From Nocardia otitidiscaviarum NBRC 14405 (GTDB lineage: Bacteria > Actinomycetota > Actinomycetes > Mycobacteriales > Mycobacteriaceae): a stretch of DNA of 64,000 nt. Of this stretch, positions 7,141 to 15,838 are shown piece by piece. Within the stretch, counting starts at the first letter, position 1, and each line of letters starts with the position of its first letter. A program made the translations under genes and the position numbers. The notes below the pieces were generated by a model. That model was not told where the DNA came from and ran no database searches. It saw nothing but the letters and a program-made list of their open reading frames with translations. The DNA is taken from assembly GCF_000308635.1 (NCBI RefSeq), contig NZ_BAGD01000097.1, positions 62,001 through 126,000 on the forward strand, in the 5' to 3' direction.

Positions 7141-10100
7141 ACGAGGAACAGCGGCACGCCCTGGCCTCGATCCAGTTCAGCAGCGTACTCGGACCCGATC
7201 AGGTGTGGAGCCCGCTGAGCTACCACGTCGACGGCCTGCACTCCGCATCGGTCGAGGTGCTGACCCATGCGGTGCGCGCCGCCCGGAACCGGCCCCGCAG
7301 CATGCCCACCGGTCTGGTCCTCAGCGGTGAGAAGGGTGTCGGCAAGACCCATATGCTCGGCTGGCTGCGCCGCCACGTGCAGGATCAGGGCGGCGCGTTC
7401 TTCATGCCCAAGCTCATCGATGGCGAATCCTTCTGGGCGGGCGCGGTGCATGGGATCGTCACCCAGCTGCGCGGCTCCGACGGCGGCCAGCTGGGCCGGA
7501 TGCTGACCGCACTGGCCGAATCGACCGGCTGCGGTCCCGAACTGGGCATGCGGCTGCGCGGCACCATGCCGGTGAGCCGTGGCGATCTGGACGAATTCCT
7601 CGACCGCGTCGAGGATCTCGACGCGCAGGTGGCTGCCCAGTGCCGCGATACCCTGCGCGCCCTGGTGCTCTACCAGGCCCGCAGGAATCTCGGTGAGATC
7701 GGCCTGAGCTTCCTCACCCTGCCGGAGGGCATCGACGAATCCGACCGGGCCACCTGGGGTTTCCGCCGCCGCGAGCGGGTGCCGCAGCTGGTGTTCGGCG
7801 ATATGTGCCGGCTGTTCGCCCTCACCGGCCCGGTCGTGCTGGCCATCGATCAGATCGACAGCCTCATCGCCCAGTCCGGGCGGGGCGATGCGGACCAGCT
7901 CGCCAACCGGCTCGCCGACGGGCTGATGCGGATGCGTGAGGAAACCGTTCGGACCCTGATCGTCGCCGCCTGTATCCCCAAATCCTGGGAGCTGCTCACC
8001 GCCCGCGCGGTGAACTCCGCCGCGGACCGGTTCACGGTGCTCGAACTCTCCACGGCCATGCCCTCCGAGGCGGTTGCCACCGCCATCGTGGAACGCCATC
8101 TCGGCAGCCTGTACGCCGATATCGGATTCGAGCCGCCGTATCCGACCTGGCCGGTGCTGCCGGGTGCGTTCGATGATCCCGAGGTCGCCATGTACACCCC
8201 GCGCCGCCTGCTCCAGCGGGTGGAGGAACACGTGCGCGGCTGCCTGGCCGCGAATACCATCGGCGAACTCGCCTCGTTCGGGCTGGCCGTACCGGCGGCC
8301 GACCCCACCCGGGCGATTCCCGCGGCCGGCGGCTCGACGACGCTCGACGAACGCTTCGCCCGGCTGCGCGCCGGCGCGGACGTGGCGGGACCGTTGGATC
8401 CCACACGCGAGGACGACCTGATGTTCTCGCTGCTGAATTCGGCGCTGGCCTGCTACGTGCTGGAACAGCCGGGCGGGGGGCAGCAGCTGACGGTCGATCC
8501 GCCCACCCTGGTGCGGCCCGCCCTGCACGCGCGGCTGCGGCGCACCCTCGACGAGGCCAGCGAGGACGAGGAGCACTGGAGTTTCCGGGCCATCGCCCAC
8601 GGGCACGCGCGCGCGGTCCTGACCCGACTGCGCTCGGCGTGTCTGGAGGCCGGTATCGGACCACGGGCCCGCAAGCGGCATCTCGTGATCGTGCGGAACA
8701 CCCCGTACTCGTCCGGTCCGGCCACCCGGGCCGCCTTGGCCGAACTGGAAGCGGCACAGGGGCTCTCGTTGAACATCGACGAGGAGGACCTACGCACCTT
8801 CAGCGCGCTGCACACCATGTACGGCGAGGCCGGCCCGGAGTTCCACGGCTGGTTGACGACTCGGCGGCCGGCCAGCGAATCACGGTTGTTCAGGCGCGTT
8901 CTCGCCGATGCCGTCACGGAGGCCCTCGAACCGCCCGCCACCGTCGAACAGGCCGCCCCGCCACCGGCGGTCACCGAGCCGAATGCACCCCACGACGCCG
9001 AGCGGCCCATGCTCACCGTGGGCCGCCAGGTGGACACCGGTGCGGCCTTCCAGGTTCCGCTGCACCAATTGCGCAAGCACACCGCGGTTTTCGCGGGCAG
9101 CGGTTCGGGCAAGACCGTCCTGCTGCGACGGCTGGTGGAGGAGGCCGCGCTGCACGGCGTGTCCTCCATCCTGATCGACACCAACAACGATCTGGCCCGG
9201 CTGGGCGACAGCTGGCCCGCCGCACCGGATGCGTGGGGGCGTGCGGACGCGGAGCTGGCCGAGCGGTACTTCAGCGATACCGAGGTGATCGTCTGGACGC
9301 CCCGGCGGGAAGCGGGACGACCACTCGCCCTGAATCCGCTGCCCGACTTCGGCGATGTGCTGGACGACCCCGACGAGTTCCGCACCGCCATCGACGCCTC
9401 GGTCGCGGGGCTGCTCCCCCGCACCGGACTGACGGCGGCGAAGCTGCGCACCGGCACCGCGGTACTGACCGAGGCGCTGACCCATTTCGCGCGCGAGCGC
9501 GGCACCGAACTGAACGCGTTCGTGGAACTGCTCGCCGCTCTGCCGGAGGGCGTCAGTTCCATCCGGAACGCGGCCCGGCTGGCATCGGGAATGGCCGACG
9601 AACTCAACGCCGCCATGATCAACGATCCGGTGTTCGGCGGCGACGGTGAACGGCTCGATCCCGGCACCCTGCTCACCCCGGCCCCCGGACGGCGCGCCCG
9701 CATCTCCGTGATCAGCTGTATCGGCCTGCCCACCACCGAGCAGCGCCAGACCTTCGTCAACCAGTTGGAGTTGGCCCTGTTCGCCTGGATCAAACGGCAT
9801 CCGGCGGGCGACCGTCCGCTCGGCGGCCTGCTGGTCCTCGACGAAGCCCAGACCTTCGCGCCGTCTCGCGGTACGACGGCCTCCACCGCCAGCACCCTCC
9901 AACTCGCCACGCAGGCACGCAAGTACGGCCTCGGCATGGTCTACGCCACCCAGGCCCCGAAGGCGCTGCACAACCTGGTCACCGGCAATGCCGCGACCCA
10001 GTTCATCGGCCTGCTCAACGCCTCGGTGCAGATCCAGGCAGCGCAGGAACTGGCCCGGGCCAAGGGCGGGCGCGTGGACGACATCGCCCGGCTGCCCGCG

Positions 10101-10232
10101 GGCCGCTTCTACGGCGCGGGCGAGGGCTCCGCCTTCCGCAAGATCACCACCCCGATGTGCCTGAGCCACCATCCGCCCAGCGCCCTCACCGAGGAGGAGG
10201 TCCTGGCCCGGGCCCGCCGCGAACCGCGCTGA
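7137..10232 (+). CDS. Double P-loop ATPase: AAA-type module fused to a HerA/VirB4-like module
   Basis: A 1031-residue protein starting at a GTG that overlaps the upstream stop by four bases. The first ATPase module has Walker A GEKGVGKT at residues 64-71 and Walker B VVLAIDQID at 233-241. A middle region (about 420-620) contains RHLVIVRNTPYSSG and a helical stretch, then a Pro-rich linker. The second module resembles the HerA/DUF87 and VirB4 pumping ATPases: Walker A GSGSGKT at 654-660, LNPLPDF at 732-738, Walker B LLVLDEAQ at 898-905 and a sensor-like MVYATQAP at 934-941. Such ATPases form hexamers that move DNA or proteins. Defence against phage, DNA processing or secretion are all possible; none is shown by the sequence. 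Confidence 0.8.
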   Translation: MNEEQRHALASIQFSSVLGPDQVWSPLSYHVDGLHSASVEVLTHAVRAARNRPRSMPTGLVLSGEKGVGKTHMLGWLRRHVQDQGGAFFMPKLIDGESFWAGAVHGIVTQLRGSDGGQLGRMLTALAESTGCGPELGMRLRGTMPVSRGDLDEFLDRVEDLDAQVAAQCRDTLRALVLYQARRNLGEIGLSFLTLPEGIDESDRATWGFRRRERVPQLVFGDMCRLFALTGPVVLAIDQIDSLIAQSGRGDADQLANRLADGLMRMREETVRTLIVAACIPKSWELLTARAVNSAADRFTVLELSTAMPSEAVATAIVERHLGSLYADIGFEPPYPTWPVLPGAFDDPEVAMYTPRRLLQRVEEHVRGCLAANTIGELASFGLAVPAADPTRAIPAAGGSTTLDERFARLRAGADVAGPLDPTREDDLMFSLLNSALACYVLEQPGGGQQLTVDPPTLVRPALHARLRRTLDEASEDEEHWSFRAIAHGHARAVLTRLRSACLEAGIGPRARKRHLVIVRNTPYSSGPATRAALAELEAAQGLSLNIDEEDLRTFSALHTMYGEAGPEFHGWLTTRRPASESRLFRRVLADAVTEALEPPATVEQAAPPPAVTEPNAPHDAERPMLTVGRQVDTGAAFQVPLHQLRKHTAVFAGSGSGKTVLLRRLVEEAALHGVSSILIDTNNDLARLGDSWPAAPDAWGRADAELAERYFSDTEVIVWTPRREAGRPLALNPLPDFGDVLDDPDEFRTAIDASVAGLLPRTGLTAAKLRTGTAVLTEALTHFARERGTELNAFVELLAALPEGVSSIRNAARLASGMADELNAAMINDPVFGGDGERLDPGTLLTPAPGRRARISVISCIGLPTTEQRQTFVNQLELALFAWIKRHPAGDRPLGGLLVLDEAQTFAPSRGTTASTASTLQLATQARKYGLGMVYATQAPKALHNLVTGNAATQFIGLLNASVQIQAAQELARAKGGRVDDIARLPAGRFYGAGEGSAFRKITTPMCLSHHPPSALTEEEVLARARREPR

Positions 10233-10250
10233 GCCCCGCGCCGCACATGT

Positions 10251-10267
10251 GCGCCGATATCCGGCGC
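10251..10267. repeat. Short inverted repeat after the double ATPase gene
   Basis: GCGCCG and CGGCGC flank a five-base loop, 19 bases past the ATPase stop codon. It is GC-rich without a T run and could be a weak terminator stem. Confidence 0.35.
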
Positions 10268-10278
10268 GGCACCGATTC

Positions 10279-10317
10279 CCGCGTATAAGTGCTCACTCGA
10301 TGAGCACTTATACGCGG
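10279..10317. repeat. Perfect 17-bp inverted repeat with 5-base loop
   Basis: The left arm at 10279-10295 (CCGCGTATAAGTGCTCA) and the right arm at 10301-10317 are exact reverse complements around CTCGA. A second perfect stem, TCTCGA-caccga-TCGAGA at 10326-10343, follows at once and abuts the Shine-Dalgarno sequence AAGGAGG of the next gene. No T run follows the large stem. It could be an operator palindrome, an RNA structure in the leader of the YdeI-like gene, or a terminator for the ATPase operon. Confidence 0.75.
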
Positions 10318-10356
10318 AGGATGGTTCTCGACACCGATCGAGAAGGAGGCGTGAAG

Positions 10357-10941
10357 ATGACGACCGTCGTCGCGCGCAATGCGGCCGAATGGCGCGCCTG
10401 GCTGGCCGAACACAGCCACACGACCACCGAGGCGTGGCTGGTGATCCGGCACATCGGTTGCGGCATTCCCAGTGTGCGCATGCACGAGGCCATGGAGCAG
10501 GCGCTGTGTTTCGGCTGGATCGACAGCGTGCACCGCACCTACGACGCGGACAGTTCGATACTGCGATTCACCCCGAGGGGCCCGCGCAGCAGCTGGAGCA
10601 AGGTCAACCGGGACCGCGCCGCGCGCCTGATCGAGCAGGGGCTGATGACCGAGCGAGGTCGAGCGGTCATCGAGCGTGCGCGCACCGAAGGAACCTGGCA
10701 GCCGCTGCCGGATGCGGCCGCCACCGCCATCCCCACCGACCTGCGATGCCCGCTGGAGCGCAACGCCGTGGCCGACGAGAACTTCCGCCGCTTTCCACCG
10801 TCCTCGAAACGGCTGATCCTGGAATGGATCGCCAGCGCGAAACGCCCCGAGACCCGGGCTCGGCGCATTGCGCGCACGGTGGAACTCGCCGCCCGCAACC
10901 AACGCGCCAATCATCCCGGTGTGCGCATCGCCGACGACTGA
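10357..10941 (+). CDS. YdeI/OmpD-associated family protein
   Basis: A 194-residue soluble protein with the family hallmarks: WLVIRHIGCGIPSV near residues 28-41, ALCFGWIDSVHR at about 50-61, the FTPRGPRSSWSKVN motif at about 71-84, then RLIEQGLMTERGRAVIERA, and a C-terminal YdeI domain segment (FPPSSKRLILEWI, ARRIARTVELAA). YdeI-like proteins are linked to peptide and stress responses in enterobacteria, but the actinobacterial members are uncharacterised. The ATG at 10357 follows AAGGAGG by seven bases. The leader carries two perfect hairpins, which suggests regulation at the DNA or RNA level. Confidence 0.8.
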   Translation: MTTVVARNAAEWRAWLAEHSHTTTEAWLVIRHIGCGIPSVRMHEAMEQALCFGWIDSVHRTYDADSSILRFTPRGPRSSWSKVNRDRAARLIEQGLMTERGRAVIERARTEGTWQPLPDAAATAIPTDLRCPLERNAVADENFRRFPPSSKRLILEWIASAKRPETRARRIARTVELAARNQRANHPGVRIADD

Positions 10942-11030
10942 GCGCGCTCACCGGTGGGCGGGGCCACGGGTCCCGGCCGTCCCGGGCGCCGCGCATCCCG
11001 CCGCGCCACCCTGAGACTCGAACGTTCGGG

Positions 11031-14000
11031 CTAGATCGTCTGTGCGGCTTCGGCTTCCACCAGCGACCGCAGGAATCCGTCCGGCACCTCGGGCCATTCC
11101 GGCCGCCATCGACCGGCGAGCCGATCCGCGTGCAGGGCGGCGAGCGTCGCCACCACATGCGGCCCGCCGTCGAGGATGTAGCGCACCGACCCGTGCTCCG
11201 CGCACTGCGCGCACACCGTCGCCAGCAATGCCTTCGCCGCCTCGGTGCGTCCGGTGGCGGCCAGGCAGGCGACGAGCATGCGCCGCGCCTTGAGCAGTTC
11301 CCGGGGCCGGTGCACGGATTCGAGGCGATCCACCCACTCCCGCGCCCAGACATGGGCGAGTTCGGCACGGGCGGGCGAGGATTCGGACAGGAGCAGTCGA
11401 ATCGCGGTGAATTCCTCGTAGAGCACCGTGAATTCGTCGATCTCGTCGACTGGTTGGCGACGGTGCTCGTAGTCGACCACCGGCAGCGCCCCGAAGTCGG
11501 GATGCGCGGGCAGGCCGAGCCGCAGCCGCTCGTTCTCCACCTCCGCGCGTAGTCGCGGCAGCGACATCGAATGCGCTACGCGCGCACCGTCGTTCAACCG
11601 GCGAACGGCGGCGGCGCGGTCACCGCGCAGTGCCTTGATCCGGGCCCCGACCACGTAGCGGGCCAGTTTGAAGTCGACGACCCCCGCGTCCGGCCCCAGT
11701 TTGTAGCCCTCGTCCAGCAGCCGTTCCGCCTCGCCGATCTCCCCGCGCTCGTACAGCAGTTCACCGAGCAGCGATCCGGCCAGCCGGGCACCGTAGGAGT
11801 GGCTCCCACCGGACTGCTTCGCCACCTGCAGCGCGGCCCGGAAATAGTGTTCGGCCCGTTCGATATCGAGTTGCAGACTGGCCGCCAGACCGAGGAAGCA
11901 CAGGCCGTGCACCTTGTTGTAGAACCCCTTGTTGCGGCGCATGTACGGTGCCGCCCAGTCCTGGATGCGCACCGCCTCGTCGAAGTCGTAGCGGTAGGCC
12001 GCCGCGAAACAGGCCACATTGGCACCGATCGCCACCACATAGGGCGATAGTTCGTCGGCGCGCGCGAAGCACGGTGCCAGCAATTCCTCCACCCCGGTCA
12101 GCACATCCCCGCGCACGGTCACGACCGCGTGCACCACCCCGGCCTCGGCGCGCAGCAGTGCGGTGGCGTCGGGGTCCAGGCCGTCGCGGTCGAAGGTCGA
12201 TTCCGCCAGACGCAGTGCGCGTTCCGCGGCGTCGGCGCGGTGCAGCAGGATATTCGCCCACGCCAGATCGAGTTGCAGCCGGGGATGCGATTCGATGACC
12301 GCGGGGGGCAGTTTGTTCACCAGGCCGATGAGGCTGGCCATCTGCCCGTACTCGAGCAGTGACATGCCGTCGCGTTCCACGATGTCGACGGCGCCGGTCT
12401 CGTCCCCGGCCAGCAGCGCGTGATCCACCGCCTCGCTGACGTGCCGGTACTCGGCGAACCAGCGCGAGGCCGTCCGATGCAGCCGGTCGATGCGTTCGGG
12501 CAGATCATGTTCGAGCCGCTGCCGCAGAAAATCCCGGAACAGATGGTGGTATTGGAACCAGCGCCCGCCGTCGAGACGGCGCAGGAACAGGTCCTGCTGT
12601 TCGATCCGCTCCAGCAGCGCGTGCCCGTCGGTAACCCCGGTGAGCGCGGTCGCCAGATCGCCACAGACGCGTTCGGTGATCGAGGTCGCCACCATGAAGT
12701 CCAGCGTCTCGGGTTCCAGCGTGTCGAGCACGTTCTCGGCCAGGAACGCGCCGATGGCGTGGTGGCGGCCGGTCAGCTGGGCGATGAGGCGTCCCGGTTC
12801 GTCGCTGCCGCGCAGCGACAGTGCCGCCAGTTGCAGGGCCGCGACCCAGCCGCCGGTGGATTCGGTGAGATCCTCCACATCGCCGCGCTCCAGGTCCAGC
12901 CCACCCAGCCGCACCAGCAGGTCGTAGGCTTCATCGGAGTCGAAACGCAGGGCGGCGGGGCCGATTTCGACCAGTTCGTGACGGGCCCGCATGGTGCTCA
13001 TGGGCAGCCCGGTCTGGCTGCGGCTGGTCACCACGAGGTGCAGGACGGGGCTGGAGCCTTCGATCAGGAAGCGCAGTGCGGCAACGGTGTCGGGGTCGGC
13101 GACGCGGTGCCAGTCGTCGATCACCACGGTCAGCTGCTCACCGCGCCGGTCGATATCGTTGATGAGCTCGGTCAGCACGAAACGTCCGGCCTCGTCGCCG
13201 TGTTCCTCGAGCAGTTCGCCGAGTTCGCGCGCCAGCGCGGGCCGGACCGCGCGCACGGCCTCGATGAGGTGCGAGAGGAACCACACCACATTGTCGTCGT
13301 CACTGTCGACGGTCAGCCATGCCACCGACCCGCCCTCGGCACGCACGGCCGCGCACCACTGCGCGGCCACGGTGGTCTTGCCGAAGCCGGTGGGGCCGTG
13401 GATCACCGCGAGCCTGCGGTCGCATCCGTGCCGGAGCGGTGCGAGCAGACGGGGGCGTTCGACCAGCGGCCGGGTGCGTTCCGGCGGACGCAGCCGGGTG
13501 GCGGGTACCGGCGGGGTGGTGCGGGTGGTGGTGCGGCGGCGGCCGGTCGGGGTGGTGGCGGGGCGCGGAGCGATCGAGTCCGCGGCGGGGATGGGCAGCG
13601 GCATCTCGTCGGGTGCGAGCCCGAGCCGGAGCTGAACCTCGCGCAGCGCCGCCCCGAAATCCGCTGCGCTGGGGTAGCGCTCACCGCGATCGCGGGCCAT
13701 GGCGGTTTCGATCACGCCGATCAGGTCGGGCGGAAGGCCGGCGTCACCGAGGTCCGGCAGCGGCTGCCGGGTGATCCGCACGAACTGAGCGACCAACTGT
13801 TCACCGTTGCGGCGTTCGAACACCGCGTGCCCGGTACCCGCGCAGAACAGGGTCGAGGCCAGGCTGTACACGTCGGCCGTGGCATCCGGCACCTGCCCCT
13901 GTAGCACCTCGGGCGCGGTGTAGGCGGGCGATCCCGTGATGGTGCCCGCCGTCGTCTCGAAACCGCCTGTCAGCCGGGCGATTCCGAAATCGGCCAGTTG

Positions 14001-14489
14001 CGGCTCGCCGTATTCGGTGAGCAGGATATTGCCGGGCTTCACATCCCGGTGCAGCAGACCGCGCCGGTGCGCGGTCTCCAGCGCACCCGCGATCTTCACC
14101 CCGATACGCAGCACATCCGGCCATTCGAGCGGTCCGTGCTGGTGGATCCGCGCATCCAGCGACCCGTGCCCGTGGTACGGCATCACGATGTAGGGCCGCC
14201 CCGTCGCGGTGGACCCCACCTCGAACACGGTGACGATATTCGGATGCCCCGACAGCTTCCCCATGGCGAGCTGTTCCCGCACGAACCGTTCGAGCGCCTC
14301 GGAGTCCAGATCCGCCGTCAACACCTTGATCGCGACGGTCCGATCCAACGCGGCCTGAAAACACCGATACACCACCCCGAACCCGCCCCGCCCGATCTCC
14401 CGAGCCGCACTGAACCCGCCCGCCTCGAGCTCCGCCGCGAACCCTGCGCTCAGGTCGCGTTGCGTGGTGTGCGGATCGATATGCGCCAC
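11031..14489 (-). CDS. pknK: PknK-type serine/threonine protein kinase with MalT-like ATPase and regulatory domain
   Basis: A 1152-residue protein colinear, as far as I remember it, with M. tuberculosis PknK (Rv3080c, about 1110 residues). Kinase domain: glycine loop GRGGFGVVY at residues 33-41, lysine in VAIKV at 55, catalytic HRDVKPGN at 148-154 (Asp149), DFG at 167-169 and activation segment GSPAYTAPE at about 186-194. After a Pro/Thr-rich linker comes a STAND-type ATPase (GPTGFGKTT at 365-373, Walker B VVIDDWHR near 465), then a long TPR-like helical region. A C-terminal LuxR DNA-binding domain is absent. The GTG at 14489 (VAHIDPHTTQRDL) matches the PknK start (DVDPHATRRDL); an ATG at 14528 is possible. 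PknK adjusts translation and growth in stationary phase in mycobacteria; the same role here is inferred. Confidence 0.88.
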   Translation of the reverse strand: MAHIDPHTTQRDLSAGFAAELEAGGFSAAREIGRGGFGVVYRCFQAALDRTVAIKVLTADLDSEALERFVREQLAMGKLSGHPNIVTVFEVGSTATGRPYIVMPYHGHGSLDARIHQHGPLEWPDVLRIGVKIAGALETAHRRGLLHRDVKPGNILLTEYGEPQLADFGIARLTGGFETTAGTITGSPAYTAPEVLQGQVPDATADVYSLASTLFCAGTGHAVFERRNGEQLVAQFVRITRQPLPDLGDAGLPPDLIGVIETAMARDRGERYPSAADFGAALREVQLRLGLAPDEMPLPIPAADSIAPRPATTPTGRRRTTTRTTPPVPATRLRPPERTRPLVERPRLLAPLRHGCDRRLAVIHGPTGFGKTTVAAQWCAAVRAEGGSVAWLTVDSDDDNVVWFLSHLIEAVRAVRPALARELGELLEEHGDEAGRFVLTELINDIDRRGEQLTVVIDDWHRVADPDTVAALRFLIEGSSPVLHLVVTSRSQTGLPMSTMRARHELVEIGPAALRFDSDEAYDLLVRLGGLDLERGDVEDLTESTGGWVAALQLAALSLRGSDEPGRLIAQLTGRHHAIGAFLAENVLDTLEPETLDFMVATSITERVCGDLATALTGVTDGHALLERIEQQDLFLRRLDGGRWFQYHHLFRDFLRQRLEHDLPERIDRLHRTASRWFAEYRHVSEAVDHALLAGDETGAVDIVERDGMSLLEYGQMASLIGLVNKLPPAVIESHPRLQLDLAWANILLHRADAAERALRLAESTFDRDGLDPDATALLRAEAGVVHAVVTVRGDVLTGVEELLAPCFARADELSPYVVAIGANVACFAAAYRYDFDEAVRIQDWAAPYMRRNKGFYNKVHGLCFLGLAASLQLDIERAEHYFRAALQVAKQSGGSHSYGARLAGSLLGELLYERGEIGEAERLLDEGYKLGPDAGVVDFKLARYVVGARIKALRGDRAAAVRRLNDGARVAHSMSLPRLRAEVENERLRLGLPAHPDFGALPVVDYEHRRQPVDEIDEFTVLYEEFTAIRLLLSESSPARAELAHVWAREWVDRLESVHRPRELLKARRMLVACLAATGRTEAAKALLATVCAQCAEHGSVRYILDGGPHVVATLAALHADRLAGRWRPEWPEVPDGFLRSLVEAEAAQTI

Positions 14490-14654
14490 GACGACCTCGA
14501 TACGAAACGTGCCAGTTACCACGAGCATATGCCTGTCGAGGTATTCGCGCGGCACCTCACGCGGCATGGCGGCCGAGGTGCGCGCCGAACAGCCGGTCGA
14601 GCCCACGAACGATCGCGGACGCTGGCCATCGCTGGTGTCGGTGCGGTAGGGGCC

Positions 14655-15704
14655 CTATTGACCGGCGGTGCGCAGCCGGGAGAACCACCACAGGTCCCGG
14701 CAACCCTTCAGCAGGTGGTCACGGACGGTCCGACCCATGGCCGGACGTCGGCCGTACTTGGTGAAGTACTCGCCGTCTTGCAGGAGATCCCGGACACAAC
14801 CGTCGGCGATGTCGATGCCGTAGAACGTCGTGCTGGACACCGCGAACGGGATGATCGGGAGATATCCGACCCGTTCGACCAGCGGGGCCGGCTTGTCTCG
14901 CTGTTGCCCGGAGGCCCGGAGCTGGGCGGCCTCGGCGGTCCAAGCGGGCGGATCATACCGGTAATCCTCGTCGCTTTGCTTGCGCACCAACTCTTCTCGC
15001 CACCGAACCCCGTCACAGATGTCCTGCACCGACAGGACGTCCCCGAGGCCCCAATACGGGGTGGCAAGTCCATTCGACTCCGACAGCAGCTCCCGATGTT
15101 CGGGGTGCAGCCTGCCGCCCAGTTCACGGTCGAGCGCGTCCAGCTCCGCTACCGTCGCACCGGCCCGCAACGGCGCGGGGCGGTCAGGATTCCTGCTCTG
15201 GATCAACTCGCCGATCTTCGCGACGATCTCGGCCATTGTCGGCGGGGCGGTACGGAGGTTGCGGCCCTGCCAGGGTTCCGAATACTCGCCCAACGTGGCC
15301 TGATCGGCGTCGACGGTCATGCTGTCGAGCTGGGCGCGGACGTAGCTGTACAGATCGGGGTAGGTCATCTCCGGTGGCAGCGGAACCGCCGCACCGGTCG
15401 GCAGATCCGACGCCGGGCCGACGAACAGGAATACGTTGCCGCTGTAGCCGTTGTCCTCGGTGCCCAGCAGGCTGTAGCTGATCCAGAAGTGGTCCCACCC
15501 ATTGGCCACCGAAAGCAGCTCTCGATACTGCGGGTCGAGCCGACGCCCCAGCCTGGATTCCGCCGCTCGCAGCTGCTCCTCGCTCGCCCCCGGCTTCGGC
15601 ATCGTGTCCGACTCATGGTCTCCGAACGTCACAAGTCGCCGCTTCTGCTCGACGAGCCCGTCGACCAGCTCTCGCCACGCCTTCCGATCGACCGGTGCGC
15701 CCAT
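14655..15704 (-). CDS. Tandem SUKH (SMI1/KNR4-like) domain protein
   Basis: A 349-residue soluble protein with two copies of the SUKH fold signature: LRAAESRLGRRLDPQYRELL-SVANGW at about residues 45-70, and ELDALDRELGGRLHPEHREL-LSESNGL at about 185-211, the second followed by GLGDVLSVQDI. SUKH proteins often neutralise polymorphic toxins, and some have regulatory roles. No toxin gene is adjacent. The ATG at 15704 has AAGGAGC nine bases upstream, while the longer frame upstream has none. It is divergent from the AAA/DUF234 ATPase, with a perfect palindrome in the 134-base gap. An immunity function is a family-based guess. Confidence 0.75.
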   Translation of the reverse strand: MGAPVDRKAWRELVDGLVEQKRRLVTFGDHESDTMPKPGASEEQLRAAESRLGRRLDPQYRELLSVANGWDHFWISYSLLGTEDNGYSGNVFLFVGPASDLPTGAAVPLPPEMTYPDLYSYVRAQLDSMTVDADQATLGEYSEPWQGRNLRTAPPTMAEIVAKIGELIQSRNPDRPAPLRAGATVAELDALDRELGGRLHPEHRELLSESNGLATPYWGLGDVLSVQDICDGVRWREELVRKQSDEDYRYDPPAWTAEAAQLRASGQQRDKPAPLVERVGYLPIIPFAVSSTTFYGIDIADGCVRDLLQDGEYFTKYGRRPAMGRTVRDHLLKGCRDLWWFSRLRTAGQ

Positions 15705-15783
15705 ATCAGCTCCTTGTTCGCGACGCATGCGATCAGCGGCGTGCTTGCCGATCGCGTTCGGGCCACATTCCACACTGCGATAG

Positions 15784-15807
15784 GATACTATCGCACACGA
15801 TAGTATC
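15784..15807. promoter_or_regulatory. Palindromic operator candidate between SUKH and AAA/DUF234 genes
   Basis: GATACTATCG and CGATAGTATC form a perfect 10-base inverted repeat around CACA at 15784-15807. A third partial copy, GGTAGTATCC, sits at 15814-15823, five bases before the GGAGG of the ATPase gene. The sequence is much richer in A and T than its surroundings. Its position between divergent starts fits a repressor site that controls one or both genes; no regulator gene is obvious next to it. Confidence 0.5.
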
Positions 15808-15838
15808 GCGATTGGTAGTATCCACTCGGAGGTGTGGC

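Noticed and set aside
12420..13904. 494-codon plus-strand frame opposite pknK
   Set aside because: It is antisense to the kinase/ATPase and shows no domain, so I treat it as a shadow frame.
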